The notes under the pieces are model-generated. The model was not told the DNA's origin and ran no database searches. It saw only the letters and a program-made list of their open reading frames with translations. A DNA stretch of 64,000 nt from JAWKRB01 sp041389885 (GTDB taxonomy: Bacteria > Myxococcota_A > Polyangia > Polyangiales > Ga0077539), in the NCBI GenBank assembly GCA_041389885.1, contig JAWKRB010000005.1, forward strand, positions 434,001 through 498,000, read 5' to 3'. Position 1 is the first letter of the stretch; every line of letters starts with the position of its first letter. Shown one piece after another: positions 42,738 to 51,995 of this stretch. The translations under genes were made by a program, and so were the position numbers.

Positions 42738-43306
42738 CGAACTCCCCTGTGACCCTCGTGGCCTTCGCGTTCCTGGCGCTGCTGGCGCTGGCGAGCGCCG
42801 TCGCCACGGTGAGCTTTCGCAACCCCATCCGAAGCGCCGTCGGGCTCTTCGTGCACATCCTCGCCCTCGCGGGTCTGTACATCACGCTGTCGGCGCACTT
42901 CCTCACGGCGGTGCAGCTCATCGTGTACGTGGGCGCGGTGGTGGTGCTCTTCGTCTTCGTGATCATGCTCCTCGGCCCCGACGCCGAGGGGATCAGCGAC
43001 GACCGGGGCGTGGCCACGCGCGCCCTCGGCGCGGGCGGCATGGGCCTCCTCGGGGTCTTCCTCGCGCTGACCGTGGTGCGGCTCGACGTGCAGGCCGCCT
43101 CCCGGCCCCAGACCTTCGGCACGCTGAAGCAGGTCGGCGAGTGGATCTTCGGCGAGGCCGTGATCCCCTTCGAGGCCGCGTCGGCGCTCCTCACCGCGGG
43201 CATGCTCGGCGCCTTCGCCGTGGCCCGCGCGAACCACAAGAAGGTGTCTGTGACCGGCGACGTCGCGACGGCGACCGCGAAGCCGACGGGAGGGCAGGAG
43301 GGATGA
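42734..43306 (+). CDS. nuoJ: NADH-quinone oxidoreductase subunit J
   Basis: A 190-residue membrane subunit with five predicted TM helices, including ASAVATVSFRNPIRSAVGLF and LTAVQLIVYVGAVVVLFVFV, which contain the family GAVxVLFxFVxM signature. The GTG start at 42734 lies in the nuoF stop overlap. Part of the proton-pumping arm near NuoA/K/H. Confidence 0.93.
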   Translation: MTNSPVTLVAFAFLALLALASAVATVSFRNPIRSAVGLFVHILALAGLYITLSAHFLTAVQLIVYVGAVVVLFVFVIMLLGPDAEGISDDRGVATRALGAGGMGLLGVFLALTVVRLDVQAASRPQTFGTLKQVGEWIFGEAVIPFEAASALLTAGMLGAFAVARANHKKVSVTGDVATATAKPTGGQEG

Positions 43307-43668
43307 TCCACCTCGGGCACTACCTCGCGCTCTCGGCGCTGATCTTCACCATCGGGGCCGCGGGCTTTCTCGCGCGCCGCAACGTGCTCGTCGCGCTGAT
43401 GAGCATCGAGCTCATGCTCAACGCGGTGAACCTCACGCTCATCGCGGCGAACCGCTTTCAGCCGCTCACCCCTGGGGGGTCGGTCACCGACGCCGCGGGG
43501 AACGTGACCCAGGCCGCGGGGTCCATCGCGCCGCTGGGGCACGGCTTCGCCTTCTTCGTGATCGCGGTCGCCGCGGCGGAAGCCGCCGTGGGCCTCGCGA
43601 TCGTCCTGTCCTTCTACCGACTGCGGAAGACCGTTCGCTCCGACGCGGCGGACATGCTCCGAGGCTGA
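43303..43668 (+). CDS. nuoK: NADH-quinone oxidoreductase subunit K
   Basis: A 121-residue MrpC-like antiporter-type subunit with three TM helices. It has the conserved ELMLNAVNLTLIA segment with the proton-channel Glu and AEAAVGLAIVLSFYR with the second Glu. A loop of about 20 extra residues (TPGGSVTDAAGNVTQAAGS) makes it longer than the usual 100 residues. The start is the ATG in an ATGA overlap with nuoJ. Confidence 0.95.
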   Translation: MIHLGHYLALSALIFTIGAAGFLARRNVLVALMSIELMLNAVNLTLIAANRFQPLTPGGSVTDAAGNVTQAAGSIAPLGHGFAFFVIAVAAAEAAVGLAIVLSFYRLRKTVRSDAADMLRG

Positions 43669-43682
43669 TCAGGCAATCGCCC

Positions 43683-46280
43683 ATGAACATCATCGAGCGC
43701 ATCGTCGCAAACACTCACTTCGACCAGTTCGTCAGCGCGCCGACGGACCAGTACTCGGTCCTCGGATGGATCGTGCTGCTGCCCCTGCTGGGCGCGATCA
43801 TCAACGGCGTGTGGGGCAAGAAGCTCGGACGGCAGGGCGTGTACATCGCCGGCGTCGGGGCGGTCGCGAGCTCCTTCCTGCTCTCGATCCTGGCGTTCGT
43901 CGCGCTGCTCAAGACCGGGCACCACGAGGGCGTGGCCGAGGGCGCGGCCGAGGGCGCCGAGCACGCGCGGCGGGCGGTGTCGTACGTCGCCCAGGTCGGC
44001 GGCAAGCCCTGGGACTGGATCCTCGCCCCCACCGGCGCGACCACCGCGGAGATGATCCGCGTGCGCTACGTGGTCGACCCCCTCTCGGGGATCATGCTCC
44101 TGGTGGTCACGGGCATCGGCACGCTGATCCACATCTACAGCACCGGGTACATGTCCCATGACGGGAGCTACCACCGGTTCTTCGCGTACCTGAACCTCTT
44201 CGTGTTCGCGATGCTGAACCTCATCCTGGGCGACAGCCTCGCGCTGATGTTCCTGGGGTGGGAGGGCGTGGGCCTCGCGTCGTACCTGCTCATCGGGTTC
44301 TGGTTCACCAACCCCGACTACGCCTTCGCGGGCCGCAAGGCCTTCATCGTGAACCGCATCGGCGACGCCGGGCTCATCCTCGGCATCGCGATCCTCGCGT
44401 GGAAGGGCGGCTCCTACCGCTTCGAGACCCTGCACGAGCACGTCTCCGCGGGCGGCTCGTTCCTCCAGGCGCTGCACACCCGCACGGGCCTCGGGCCCTT
44501 CCTGGCCGACGCGCTCCCGGTGGTGAACGGCAACGCCGCCCTGGTCGATTTCTTCTCGAAGCTCGACTTCACCTGGGGCGGCCTCGCCTGCCTGCTGCTC
44601 TTCATCGGCGCCTGCGGCAAGAGCGCGCAGATCCCGCTCTACGTCTGGCTCCCCGACGCCATGGCGGGCCCCACCCCGGTGTCGGCGCTCATCCACGCGG
44701 CGACGATGGTCACGGCGGGCATCTACCTGCTCAACCGCCTGTCGTTCCTCTACGTGTACTACACGTCGGTGCTCTCGATCATCGGGGTCATCGGCGCGGC
44801 CACGGCGCTCTTCGCGGCGACCATCGCGGTCACGCAGACCGAGCTGAAGAAGGTCCTCGCGTACTCCACGGTGTCGCAGCTGGGGTACATGTTCCTGGCC
44901 TGCGGGCTCGGGGCCTTCGGCGCGGGCTTCTTTCACGTGTTCACCCACGCGTTCTTCAAGGCCTGCCTCTTCCTCGGCGCCGGCGCCGTGATGCACGCCT
45001 GCGGCGACCGGCAGGACATGACCAAGCTCGGCGGCCTGCGCACCCGCATCCCGCTGACCTTCTGGACCATGGCCGTCTCGACGGCGGCGATCATCGGCTT
45101 CCCGCTGAGCTCGGGCTTCTTCTCGAAGGACGAGATCCTCTGGCGCGCCTTCGCGCACCCGAACCACCGCCTGGGCTACTCGCTCTACGCGATGGGCGTG
45201 CTCGCGGCGCTGCTCACGGCCTTCTACATGTGCCGCATGATGTTCCTGACCTTCTTCGGCGACGGGCCGAAGTACCTCACGGAGCAGGGCGAGCACAGCG
45301 AGGGGCACAACGCCGACGACCACGCCCACACGGGCCACGACGACGGACACGACCACGGCCACGGTCACGACGACCACGGCCACGGCGAGCCCTCCGAGGC
45401 GGGCCTCGACATGAAGCTCATGACCTACCCCCTCATCGCCCTCGCGGCGATGGCGGCGGGCGCGGGTCTGCTCAACCTCCCGCACTGGATGATCCACCAG
45501 CACGGCACCGTCGCCACCTTCCTCCACGGCACCGTCGCCGACGCGATGGAGGCGTACCGCCCTGAGGTGCGCGAGGTGATGTTCGGCAAGGAGATCGTCG
45601 CCATGATCGGCGGCGTCTCGGCCTTCATCCTCGGCGCCGGCGGCGCGTACTGGGTGTACATCGCCCAGCGCGGCGAGCCGGCCGAGGCGGCGGCGAAGAG
45701 CATGAAGGGGCTCTACGAGCTCGTGCTCGCGAAGTGGAAGGTCGACGAGCTCTACGACGCCACCGTCGTGCGCGGCGCGAAGTCGCTCTCGACCTTCTCG
45801 GCGAGCTTCGACCGCTGGGTCATCGACGGGCTGGTGAACCTCACCGGCTCCCTCACGATGATCCTCGGGCGCGTGGTGAAGCCGATTCACAACGGCTCGA
45901 TCCAGCTCTCCGGCGCGGCCATCGGCCTCGGCGCGATGGGCGTCGTGGCCTGGGCCGTGCTCTTCCCCCAGGCGTCCATCGCGCACCGCGCGGGCGACGG
46001 CGGGCAGACGATCATGGAGGTCAGCGGCGGCCCGGGCTACGTCTACCGCTGGGCGGTCTTCGCGCCGGAGCTCGGCCGAGGCAGCCGCGTGAGCGACGTG
46101 TGCACCAACGCCGCCATCGCCACCAACCTGGGCACCGCCCAGCCGACCCGCGAGACCCAGCGCACCGAGACCGTCACCGAGGCGCGCTGCGTCGCGGTGG
46201 AGGCCACCAACCCCTTCGGTCGCGTGACGCAGGCGATCACCGTCATCCTGCCGCCCGGCGCGAACACCGCGGCGCGGTGA
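43683..46280 (+). CDS. nuoL: NADH-quinone oxidoreductase subunit L, extended
   Basis: The distal antiporter-like proton-pumping subunit. The core is complete: VDPLSGIMLLVVTGIGTLIH, WEGVGLASYLLIGFWF, LYVWLPDAMAGPTPVSALIH, ATMVTAGIYLLNRLSFLYVY, VTQTELKKVLAYSTVSQLGY. At 865 residues it is about 250 longer than E. coli NuoL. Extra parts are an N-terminal insertion with an AEGAAEGAEHARR segment, a His/Asp-rich cytoplasmic or periplasmic loop at about 533-575 (HTGHDDGHDHGHGHDDHG), and a soluble C-terminal tail of about 90 residues containing two Cys. The His-rich loop could bind metal; this is inference. Confidence 0.93.
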   Translation: MNIIERIVANTHFDQFVSAPTDQYSVLGWIVLLPLLGAIINGVWGKKLGRQGVYIAGVGAVASSFLLSILAFVALLKTGHHEGVAEGAAEGAEHARRAVSYVAQVGGKPWDWILAPTGATTAEMIRVRYVVDPLSGIMLLVVTGIGTLIHIYSTGYMSHDGSYHRFFAYLNLFVFAMLNLILGDSLALMFLGWEGVGLASYLLIGFWFTNPDYAFAGRKAFIVNRIGDAGLILGIAILAWKGGSYRFETLHEHVSAGGSFLQALHTRTGLGPFLADALPVVNGNAALVDFFSKLDFTWGGLACLLLFIGACGKSAQIPLYVWLPDAMAGPTPVSALIHAATMVTAGIYLLNRLSFLYVYYTSVLSIIGVIGAATALFAATIAVTQTELKKVLAYSTVSQLGYMFLACGLGAFGAGFFHVFTHAFFKACLFLGAGAVMHACGDRQDMTKLGGLRTRIPLTFWTMAVSTAAIIGFPLSSGFFSKDEILWRAFAHPNHRLGYSLYAMGVLAALLTAFYMCRMMFLTFFGDGPKYLTEQGEHSEGHNADDHAHTGHDDGHDHGHGHDDHGHGEPSEAGLDMKLMTYPLIALAAMAAGAGLLNLPHWMIHQHGTVATFLHGTVADAMEAYRPEVREVMFGKEIVAMIGGVSAFILGAGGAYWVYIAQRGEPAEAAAKSMKGLYELVLAKWKVDELYDATVVRGAKSLSTFSASFDRWVIDGLVNLTGSLTMILGRVVKPIHNGSIQLSGAAIGLGAMGVVAWAVLFPQASIAHRAGDGGQTIMEVSGGPGYVYRWAVFAPELGRGSRVSDVCTNAAIATNLGTAQPTRETQRTETVTEARCVAVEATNPFGRVTQAITVILPPGANTAAR

Positions 46281-46293
46281 AGAGAGAACGCAC

Positions 46294-47977
46294 GTGAACA
46301 CCGCACGCCACCTGCTCTCCACCCTGATCTGGCTCCCCGCAGCCGCGGCGCTCATCGCGCTGTTCCTGCCGCGCCAGGCTCCGAAGCTGCTCCGGGCCTA
46401 CGGCATCGGCGCCTCGCTCTTCATCCTCGGCCAGTCGCTGCAGCTCCTCGTGGGCGCGACGCACTCGGTCGAGGGCCGCACCTTCCGCTACGTCGAGAAC
46501 GTCGAGTGGATCCCCTCGCTGGGCATTCGCTACCACCTCGGGGTGGACGGCATCGCCATCTGGCTGGTGATCATGGCGGCGTTCCTGACGCCGGTGACGC
46601 TGCTGGTGAGCTTCGGCGCGATCCGCAACCGACAGAAGGAGTTCATCGCCGCGATGCTCCTGCTCGAGAGCGCGATGATCGGCTGCTTCCTCTCCCTGGA
46701 CATGTTCCTGTTCTACCTGTTCTGGGAGCTCACCCTCGTCCCGATGTTCTTGATCATCGGGGTCTTCGGCGGGCGCAACAGCGTGTACGCCGCGGTGAAG
46801 TTCTTCCTCTACACCTTCGCAGGATCGGTCTTCATGCTGATCGCGATCCTGTACATGGTGCTGAAGTACAAGGGGCTCACCGGGCACTACAGCTTCGACT
46901 ACGTCGACCTGATGCGCATGGGCTTCCCCTTCTCCACCGAGAAGTGGCTCTTCCTCGCGTTCTTCGTGGCCTTCGCCATCAAGGTGCCGCTCTGGCCGGT
47001 GCACACCTGGCTGCCCGACGCGCACACCGAGGCGCCCACCGGGGGATCGATGATCCTCGCGGCGGTCATGCTGAAGCTCGGCACCTACGGCATCCTGCGC
47101 TTCGCGATGGGCTTCTTTCCCTTCGCCGCGCACTGGATCGGGCCGACCATCGCCCTCATCGCCTGCGTGGGGATCATCTACGGCGCCCTCGCGGCGTGGA
47201 AGCAGCACGATTTCAAGCGGCTCATCGCGTACTCGTCGGTGAGCCACATGGGCTTCGTGATGCTCGGGCTCATCGCCCGCACCGAGGCCAGCGTCTCGGG
47301 GGCCATCATTCAGATGGTCAACCACGGGATCTCCACCGGCGCGCTCTTCCTCCTCGTCGGGGTGATCTACGACCGTCGTCACACCCGCGACCTCGCGGAG
47401 TTCGGCGGCCTCGCCAAGGTCATGCCCTGGTACGCCACCGTGTGGGTCATCGTGACGATGAGCTCCATCGGGCTCCCCGGCACCAACGGCTTCGTCGGCG
47501 AGTTCCTCATCATGGTGGGGACCTTCTCGTCGGAGCTGCTGCGCTGGTCGTACCGCTGCCGCGAGGCGGGGTGCGAGAGCGCGGGCATGGGGCCGCTGTT
47601 CACCCTGCTCAGCGTGAGCGGCGTGATCCTCGGCGCGGTGTACATGCTCGACGTGACCCAGAAGGTGTTCTTCGGGCCGTCGAAGAACCCGAAGAACGAG
47701 GGCCTCCCCGACCTCGCGCCGCGGGAGTGGCAGGCGATCATCCCGCTGCTCGTCGCGATCTTCGCGATCGGGCTGTTTCCCACGTACTTCCCGCGAGCGC
47801 ATCGACCCCTCGGTGCGAAGCTTCCTCGCGGTCTACAACGCCGGCCGCGACGCCCTCCGTGAGCGAGGGGACCAGCGCCGAGCCCCTTGGCTCCTGGACG
47901 AGGCCCGAATCCCCGAGCGCAGCCACCCCCTCAGCCCGCCGCCGACGGCGCGCCCGGGAACGGGGGCTGAGCCATGA
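46294..47977 (+). CDS. nuoM: NADH-quinone oxidoreductase subunit M, frameshifted near end
   Basis: Antiporter-like proton-pumping subunit. The core is intact to about residue 499: YHLGVDGIAIWLVIMAAFLT, FWELTLVPMFLIIGVFGGRN, WLPDAHTEAPTGGSMILAAV, AYSSVSHMGFVMLGLIA, LPGTNGFVGEFLIMVGTFSS. Without correction the frame ends at 47862 with an Arg/Pro tail. After a +1 shift near 47790 the sequence continues naturally as RERIDPSVRSFLAVYNAGRD and terminates at 47977 in an ATGA overlap with nuoN, which is how neighbouring nuo genes are joined. I therefore give the corrected end. One base error is more likely than a true truncation. Confidence 0.88.
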
Positions 47978-49561
47978 GCGCCATGCTTCTCCTCCTCTCG
48001 CCGATGCTGATCCTCGCCCTGGGCGCGGTCGTCCTGATGATGGTCGACGCCTTTCAGGAGCAGGAGGGCGGCCTCGCGATGCCCACCGCGCTGCTGCACT
48101 TCGTCGCGAAGCCGCCGCGGCGCAGCGATCTGGCGGCGCGGCATCCCCGCCGATCAGTCGGCCCTGCACGGCTGGGTGATCGTCGACAAGACCGTCCTCT
48201 TCCTCGAGGCCACCATCGCCATCGGCGGCGCCCTCGCGTCCCTCGCCGCGGGCGGGTACCTCGCCGAGCACAAGCTCGACCGAGGGGAGTACTACCCCCT
48301 GATGGCCCTGGGCTCGTCGGGCGCGATGCTCCTCGCCGCGTCCAACGACATGCTCATGCTCTTCATCGCCCTCGAGACCATGTCCCTCGCGGTGTACTCG
48401 ATGACGGGCTTTCGCCGCACCTCGGCCCGCTCGGCCGAGGCCGCGCTGAAGTACTTCCTCCTGGGGTCCTTCGCCGCCGCGCTCATGCTCTTCGGCGCCG
48501 CGCTGCTCTACGTCGTCTCGGGGCACACCGACTTCGCGGGCATCGCCCAGGGGCTGCGCGCCGCCAGCGAGGGTTCGCTCTCGGGCGTGCGCACGCAGAT
48601 CGGCATCCTCGCGATGCTGCTCATCGTGGTGTCGATGGCCTTCAAGGTCAGCGCCGCGCCCTTTCACCTGTGGACCCCCGACGTGTACGAGGGCGCCCCC
48701 ACCTCCACCACCGCGTACATGAGCGTGGTGGTGAAGGCGGCGGCCTTCGGCGTGTTCATGCGCATGCTGCTCGCGGTATGGGGCGACCCCGCCAGCGCCA
48801 GCGGCACCGCGGGCTGGCCGGCGCTCCTCGCGTGGGTCGCGGTGCTCACGATGACCGTGGGCAACCTCGTGGCCCTCACGCAGACCAGCGTGAAGCGCAT
48901 GCTGGCGTACAGCTCCATCGCCCACGCGGGGTACATCCTCCTCGGCGTGATCGCCGCGCCCAAGGCGGGCACCGGCCCCGCCGCCCAGGCCGCGGTGCTG
49001 TTCTACCTGCTCGCGTACACCGTCACGAACGTCGGGGCCTTCGCCGCGCTGATGCTCGCCGGTCGCCGCGGCGCCGAGGCCGTGAGCTACGACGACCTCG
49101 CGGGCTACGCGCGGCGCCACCCCGCCGCGGGCTTCGCGATGACCTTCTTTCTGCTCTCCCTGATCGGCGTGCCGTCCACCGCGGGGTTCTTCGGAAAGTT
49201 CTACATCATCCGCGCGACCCTCGACGCGGGCTACACCGGCCTCGCGATCATCGCCGTGATCAACAGCGCGATCAGCGCCTACTACTACCTCGGCGTGATG
49301 GTGAAGATGTACATGCGCGACCCGGCGCCGGGCGCCCCCAAGGCCGCGCCGATGAACAGCTTCTATCTGGTCGCGACGATCCTGGCGGCGGGCTTCATGG
49401 TGCTCAACCTCGGCCTGCTCCCGCAGCGCTGGCTGGGCCTCGCCATCGAGGCCTCGACCCCCGCCGCCGCCGTCGCCGACCCCTCGGCGGCCGCAGCCCC
49501 CTCCGCGGCCGAGGCTCCCTCTGCCGCCGTTCCCGCCCCGCCCACCGCGCCGAAGCCCTGA
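47974..49561 (+). CDS. nuoN: NADH-quinone oxidoreductase subunit N, frameshifted near start
   Basis: Antiporter-like proton-pumping subunit. The N-terminus (MSAMLLLLSPMLILALGAVV, VDAFQEQEG) starts at 47974 in overlap with nuoM. A frameshift between about 48100 and 48150 moves the rest to another frame. That frame runs intact from ADQSALHGWVIVDKTVLF through MLMLFIALETMSLAVYSMTG, SAAPFHLWTPDVYEGAPTST, TQTSVKRMLAYSSIAHAGYI and LIGVPSTAGFFGKFYIIRAT to 49561. An uncorrected call would start at GTG 48176. The C-terminus has an unusual Ala/Pro-rich tail (EAPSAAVPAPPTAPKP) beyond the last helix. Confidence 0.88.
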
Positions 49562-49604
49562 TGGCACGCCGCGTGGTGCGTGAGCGCCCATGCGAGCCCG
49601 ATCG

Positions 49605-50480
49605 ATGAGAATCTCGACCCTCTCCGTGGCGGCGATGTCAACCTGGTTGGCCCTCGGGTGCAACCGGGGGGCGCCGTCGCGGCCTCCGCCCCCTGTCGCG
49701 CGAGACGCGGCGGCGACGCCGGTCACGCCCTCTGCGCCTCGCGACGCGGCCGCGGCCGACGCCCCCGCGGTCGAGGGGCCCACGGGCGCCGTCGAGGGCA
49801 CGGTGCGGCTCAACGGGCGCCTCGGGAGGTTCCCCGCGGTGGCCCTCGACTCGGGCACGGCGTCGCGCGCGGGGTGCCGTGACGCGGCCGAGCGGATCTA
49901 CACGAACCCCTTTCCCATCGAGGCGCCGGGGCTCATGCCCGAGGCGCTGGTGACCGTCGACGCGCGCTCGGCGGTGCGGCCTCCGTCGCGTCGGCGGGTG
50001 GTGACCTTCTTCGACTGCTCCATCAGCCCGCGCGTGCTGGTGATGAGCCTCAACGACCAGATCGTGCTGCACGCGGAGACCGACGAGCACCCGATCCCCA
50101 AGGTCGACGGCCTCGGCGCCACCATCGCGCGCATGCTCTTTCGGGGAGAGGACCAGGAGCCCGTCGGTCTGCGACGTCCTGGGCGGTACATCATCCACTC
50201 GGTGATTCATCCGCACTGGCTGCAGACGCCGATGCTCGTGACGCCCAACTGGTTCTACGACCAGACCAACCGCGAGGGGCGCTACCGCGTCGCGCACCTC
50301 CCGCCGGGGACCTACACGATGCACGCGTGGTACCCCGGCACCACCGAGGTGACCGCGACGGTGACCATCACCGCCAACGGCGTCGCCACGCAGGACTTCA
50401 CCCTCACGGCCCTGCCCATCGAGCGCATCGCGCCGCTGCAGCCCCCCGAGCCTCGCGACGCGGGGCCGGTGATCCCGTAG
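49605..50480 (+). CDS. lipoprotein with cupredoxin-like and CNA-B-like regions
   Basis: A 291-residue product. The ATG at 49605 starts the lipoprotein signal (MSTWLALGC, Cys19); an earlier ATG at 49590 is in frame. The linker is Pro/Ala/Asp-rich. Residues 65-200 contain GAVEGTVRLNGRLGRFPAVA, CRDAAERIYTNPF, EALVTVDARSA, FDCSISPRVLVMSLNDQIVL and a HPIP segment, the pattern of proteins with a plastocyanin-like fold lacking a full copper site. Residues 215-275 (YDQTNREGRYRVAHLPPGTY, TVTITANGVATQDFTL) resemble a carboxypeptidase-regulatory-like beta domain. Known relatives are often electron-transfer or carotenoid/organic-ligand accessory proteins. Role not established. Confidence 0.65.
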   Translation: MRISTLSVAAMSTWLALGCNRGAPSRPPPPVARDAAATPVTPSAPRDAAAADAPAVEGPTGAVEGTVRLNGRLGRFPAVALDSGTASRAGCRDAAERIYTNPFPIEAPGLMPEALVTVDARSAVRPPSRRRVVTFFDCSISPRVLVMSLNDQIVLHAETDEHPIPKVDGLGATIARMLFRGEDQEPVGLRRPGRYIIHSVIHPHWLQTPMLVTPNWFYDQTNREGRYRVAHLPPGTYTMHAWYPGTTEVTATVTITANGVATQDFTLTALPIERIAPLQPPEPRDAGPVIP

Positions 50481-50583
50481 CGCCTCGCGGATGTGAGTCG
50501 CTGCGCCGGGAGCTTCGATGACAGACTTTCTCCTGTCTGCATCCCGCGCGACGCATGTCCGGCGCGAGGCGAGCTGCGGGCCC

Positions 50584-50945
50584 ATGCGCGCGACCGAGGT
50601 CGAGCGACTGACCGTCGTGGGCGGGCTCTTTCACGGCAAGATCCACCACCTCGCCTTCGACGCCGCTGGCGCGCTCCTGGTCGTCGCGGGCTGGGGGGTG
50701 CGCCGTCTCGCCCCCGCGACCCTCGTCGAGAGAGACCGCTGGCTCACCGACCGGCACGTCCACAGCGTGCACCCCTGCGGCGCGCGGCTCTGGGTCGTCA
50801 TCGGGACCGAGGTCTACGTGAGCGAGTACGGCGCCGAGCTCGGCGAGCCGATCGCCTCCCTCGAGGTCAACGCCTGCGACACCTTCGCGGCGACCGGCAC
50901 GCTCTTCGCGGCGCCGTCTCTCGTCCCTCTCCACGGGAGACGTGA
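50584..50945 (+). pseudogene. possible truncated beta-propeller-type gene remnant
   Basis: The frame from the ATG at 50584 gives MRATEVERLTVVGGLFHGKI, then HHLAFDAAGALLVVAGWGVR, RLWVVIGTEVYVSEYGAELG and ACDTFAATGTLFAAPSLVPL, consistent with a few blades of a propeller. From about 50940 the frame becomes Ser/Arg-rich and runs 200 nt into the antisense ferritin-like gene, so the natural C-terminus appears lost. Codon use in the first 120 residues looks coding. It may be a decayed gene, a deletion join, or an assembly artefact. Confidence 0.4.
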
Positions 50946-50969
50946 ACGCTCGCGTCGAGCGCCGCAAGC

Positions 50970-51926
50970 CTACGACACGCGCGCCGGGTCGAAGCGCCCG
51001 AGCGCGTCGAGGAGCGCGCGCTGCGTGCGCCCATCCGGGAGCCCGAGCGCGCGCGCGAAGCCGTCGTCCACGTCGCGCGTGGGTCGCAGAGACTCCACGG
51101 CGTCGCGCCAGCCCTCCCGCGCCTCGCGACGCGTCGAGGGGGCGCTGTGACGCGCGGTCCAACGCGCGAGGTCCCAGGAGAGCGCGGCGTGCGTGAGCTC
51201 GTCGTCGGCGATCTGCGCGAAGGCCGCGCGCGCGGTCGGGTCTTCGGCGTGACGCGCCTGGTGCAGCGCCACCATGGCCGCGACGGTCTCTCTCGCGCAG
51301 CCCTCCACCGCGTTCTCGATCACCATCGGCGCGAAGCCGCGCGGTGTGACCGGGGCGAGGGCGAGGGGGAGGATTGATCCTCCCTGAGCGCGGACGATCG
51401 CCGCGGTGAGGGCGGCGTGACGTCGCTCGTCGTCGGCCGCGCGGAGGCTGCGCGCGACGAGCGAGGGCGGCGCGCCGTGCGCCGCGAGCTCCCCCGCGAG
51501 GATCTCAAATGCTTGCACCGCAGCGGCTTCCATGCGCTGCGCGTCGGCGAAGTATCGCGTGAGGGCGTCGTCCGACGCGCTGGTGACCGGCGCGAGGCCC
51601 GCCGGCGCGCGGCCCGCGTAGCAGGCGATGGGCACCTGGCACTGCACGGCGGAGACCCCGCCGTCGACGTCGCGGAGCAGGCGACATCCGCTGCGCACGG
51701 CGAGGGCGAGGCTCGCGCAGAGCTCGGCGCACTGCTCCGGCGTGAGCGCGGCGTCGCCCATCGGGATCACCACCGCGCCGTCGGTCTGCCGCAGCAGCGC
51801 CTCGACGGGAATGGACTGAAAGCTGCTCCCCGAGTCGCTCGGGCAGCATCCGCCGCGAAAGAGAAGCGCCGGCAGCGCCAGGGGCAGGGCTCGGGCGAGG
51901 GAGCGAACGTCGAAGGGGGCGCGCAC
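50970..51926 (-). CDS. ferritin-like-domain protein
   Basis: A 318-residue protein with a hydrophobic N-terminus (LARALPLALPALLFRGGCC) that may be a signal or lipoprotein anchor. A Cys-rich region to about residue 110 includes EQCAELCASLALAVRSGCRL. Residues 130-270 form a four-helix bundle with di-iron-type ligands: RMEAAAVQAFEILAGEL, DDERRHAALTAAIV, ENAVEGCARETVAAMVALH and IADDELTHAALSWDLARW. The E-x-x-H pairs (DDERRHA and DDELTHA) fit a ferritin-like carboxylate-bridged centre. Known relatives are oxidases, ruberythrin-like or pigment/iron-handling proteins; no reaction is assigned. Divergent from the gene at 51996. Confidence 0.65.
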   Translation of the reverse strand: MRAPFDVRSLARALPLALPALLFRGGCCPSDSGSSFQSIPVEALLRQTDGAVVIPMGDAALTPEQCAELCASLALAVRSGCRLLRDVDGGVSAVQCQVPIACYAGRAPAGLAPVTSASDDALTRYFADAQRMEAAAVQAFEILAGELAAHGAPPSLVARSLRAADDERRHAALTAAIVRAQGGSILPLALAPVTPRGFAPMVIENAVEGCARETVAAMVALHQARHAEDPTARAAFAQIADDELTHAALSWDLARWTARHSAPSTRREAREGWRDAVESLRPTRDVDDGFARALGLPDGRTQRALLDALGRFDPARVS

Positions 51927-51995
51927 GTCGCGCGAGTTTAGTACAGACGCTTGGCGCGCGAGGAACCTCCCCCTGCGCTCGCTGTCGCTCTCTTC

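Noticed and set aside
43614..46355. A 913-residue minus-strand frame opposite nuoL
   Set aside because: Charged low-complexity translation without any family signal; nuoL on the plus strand is unmistakable.
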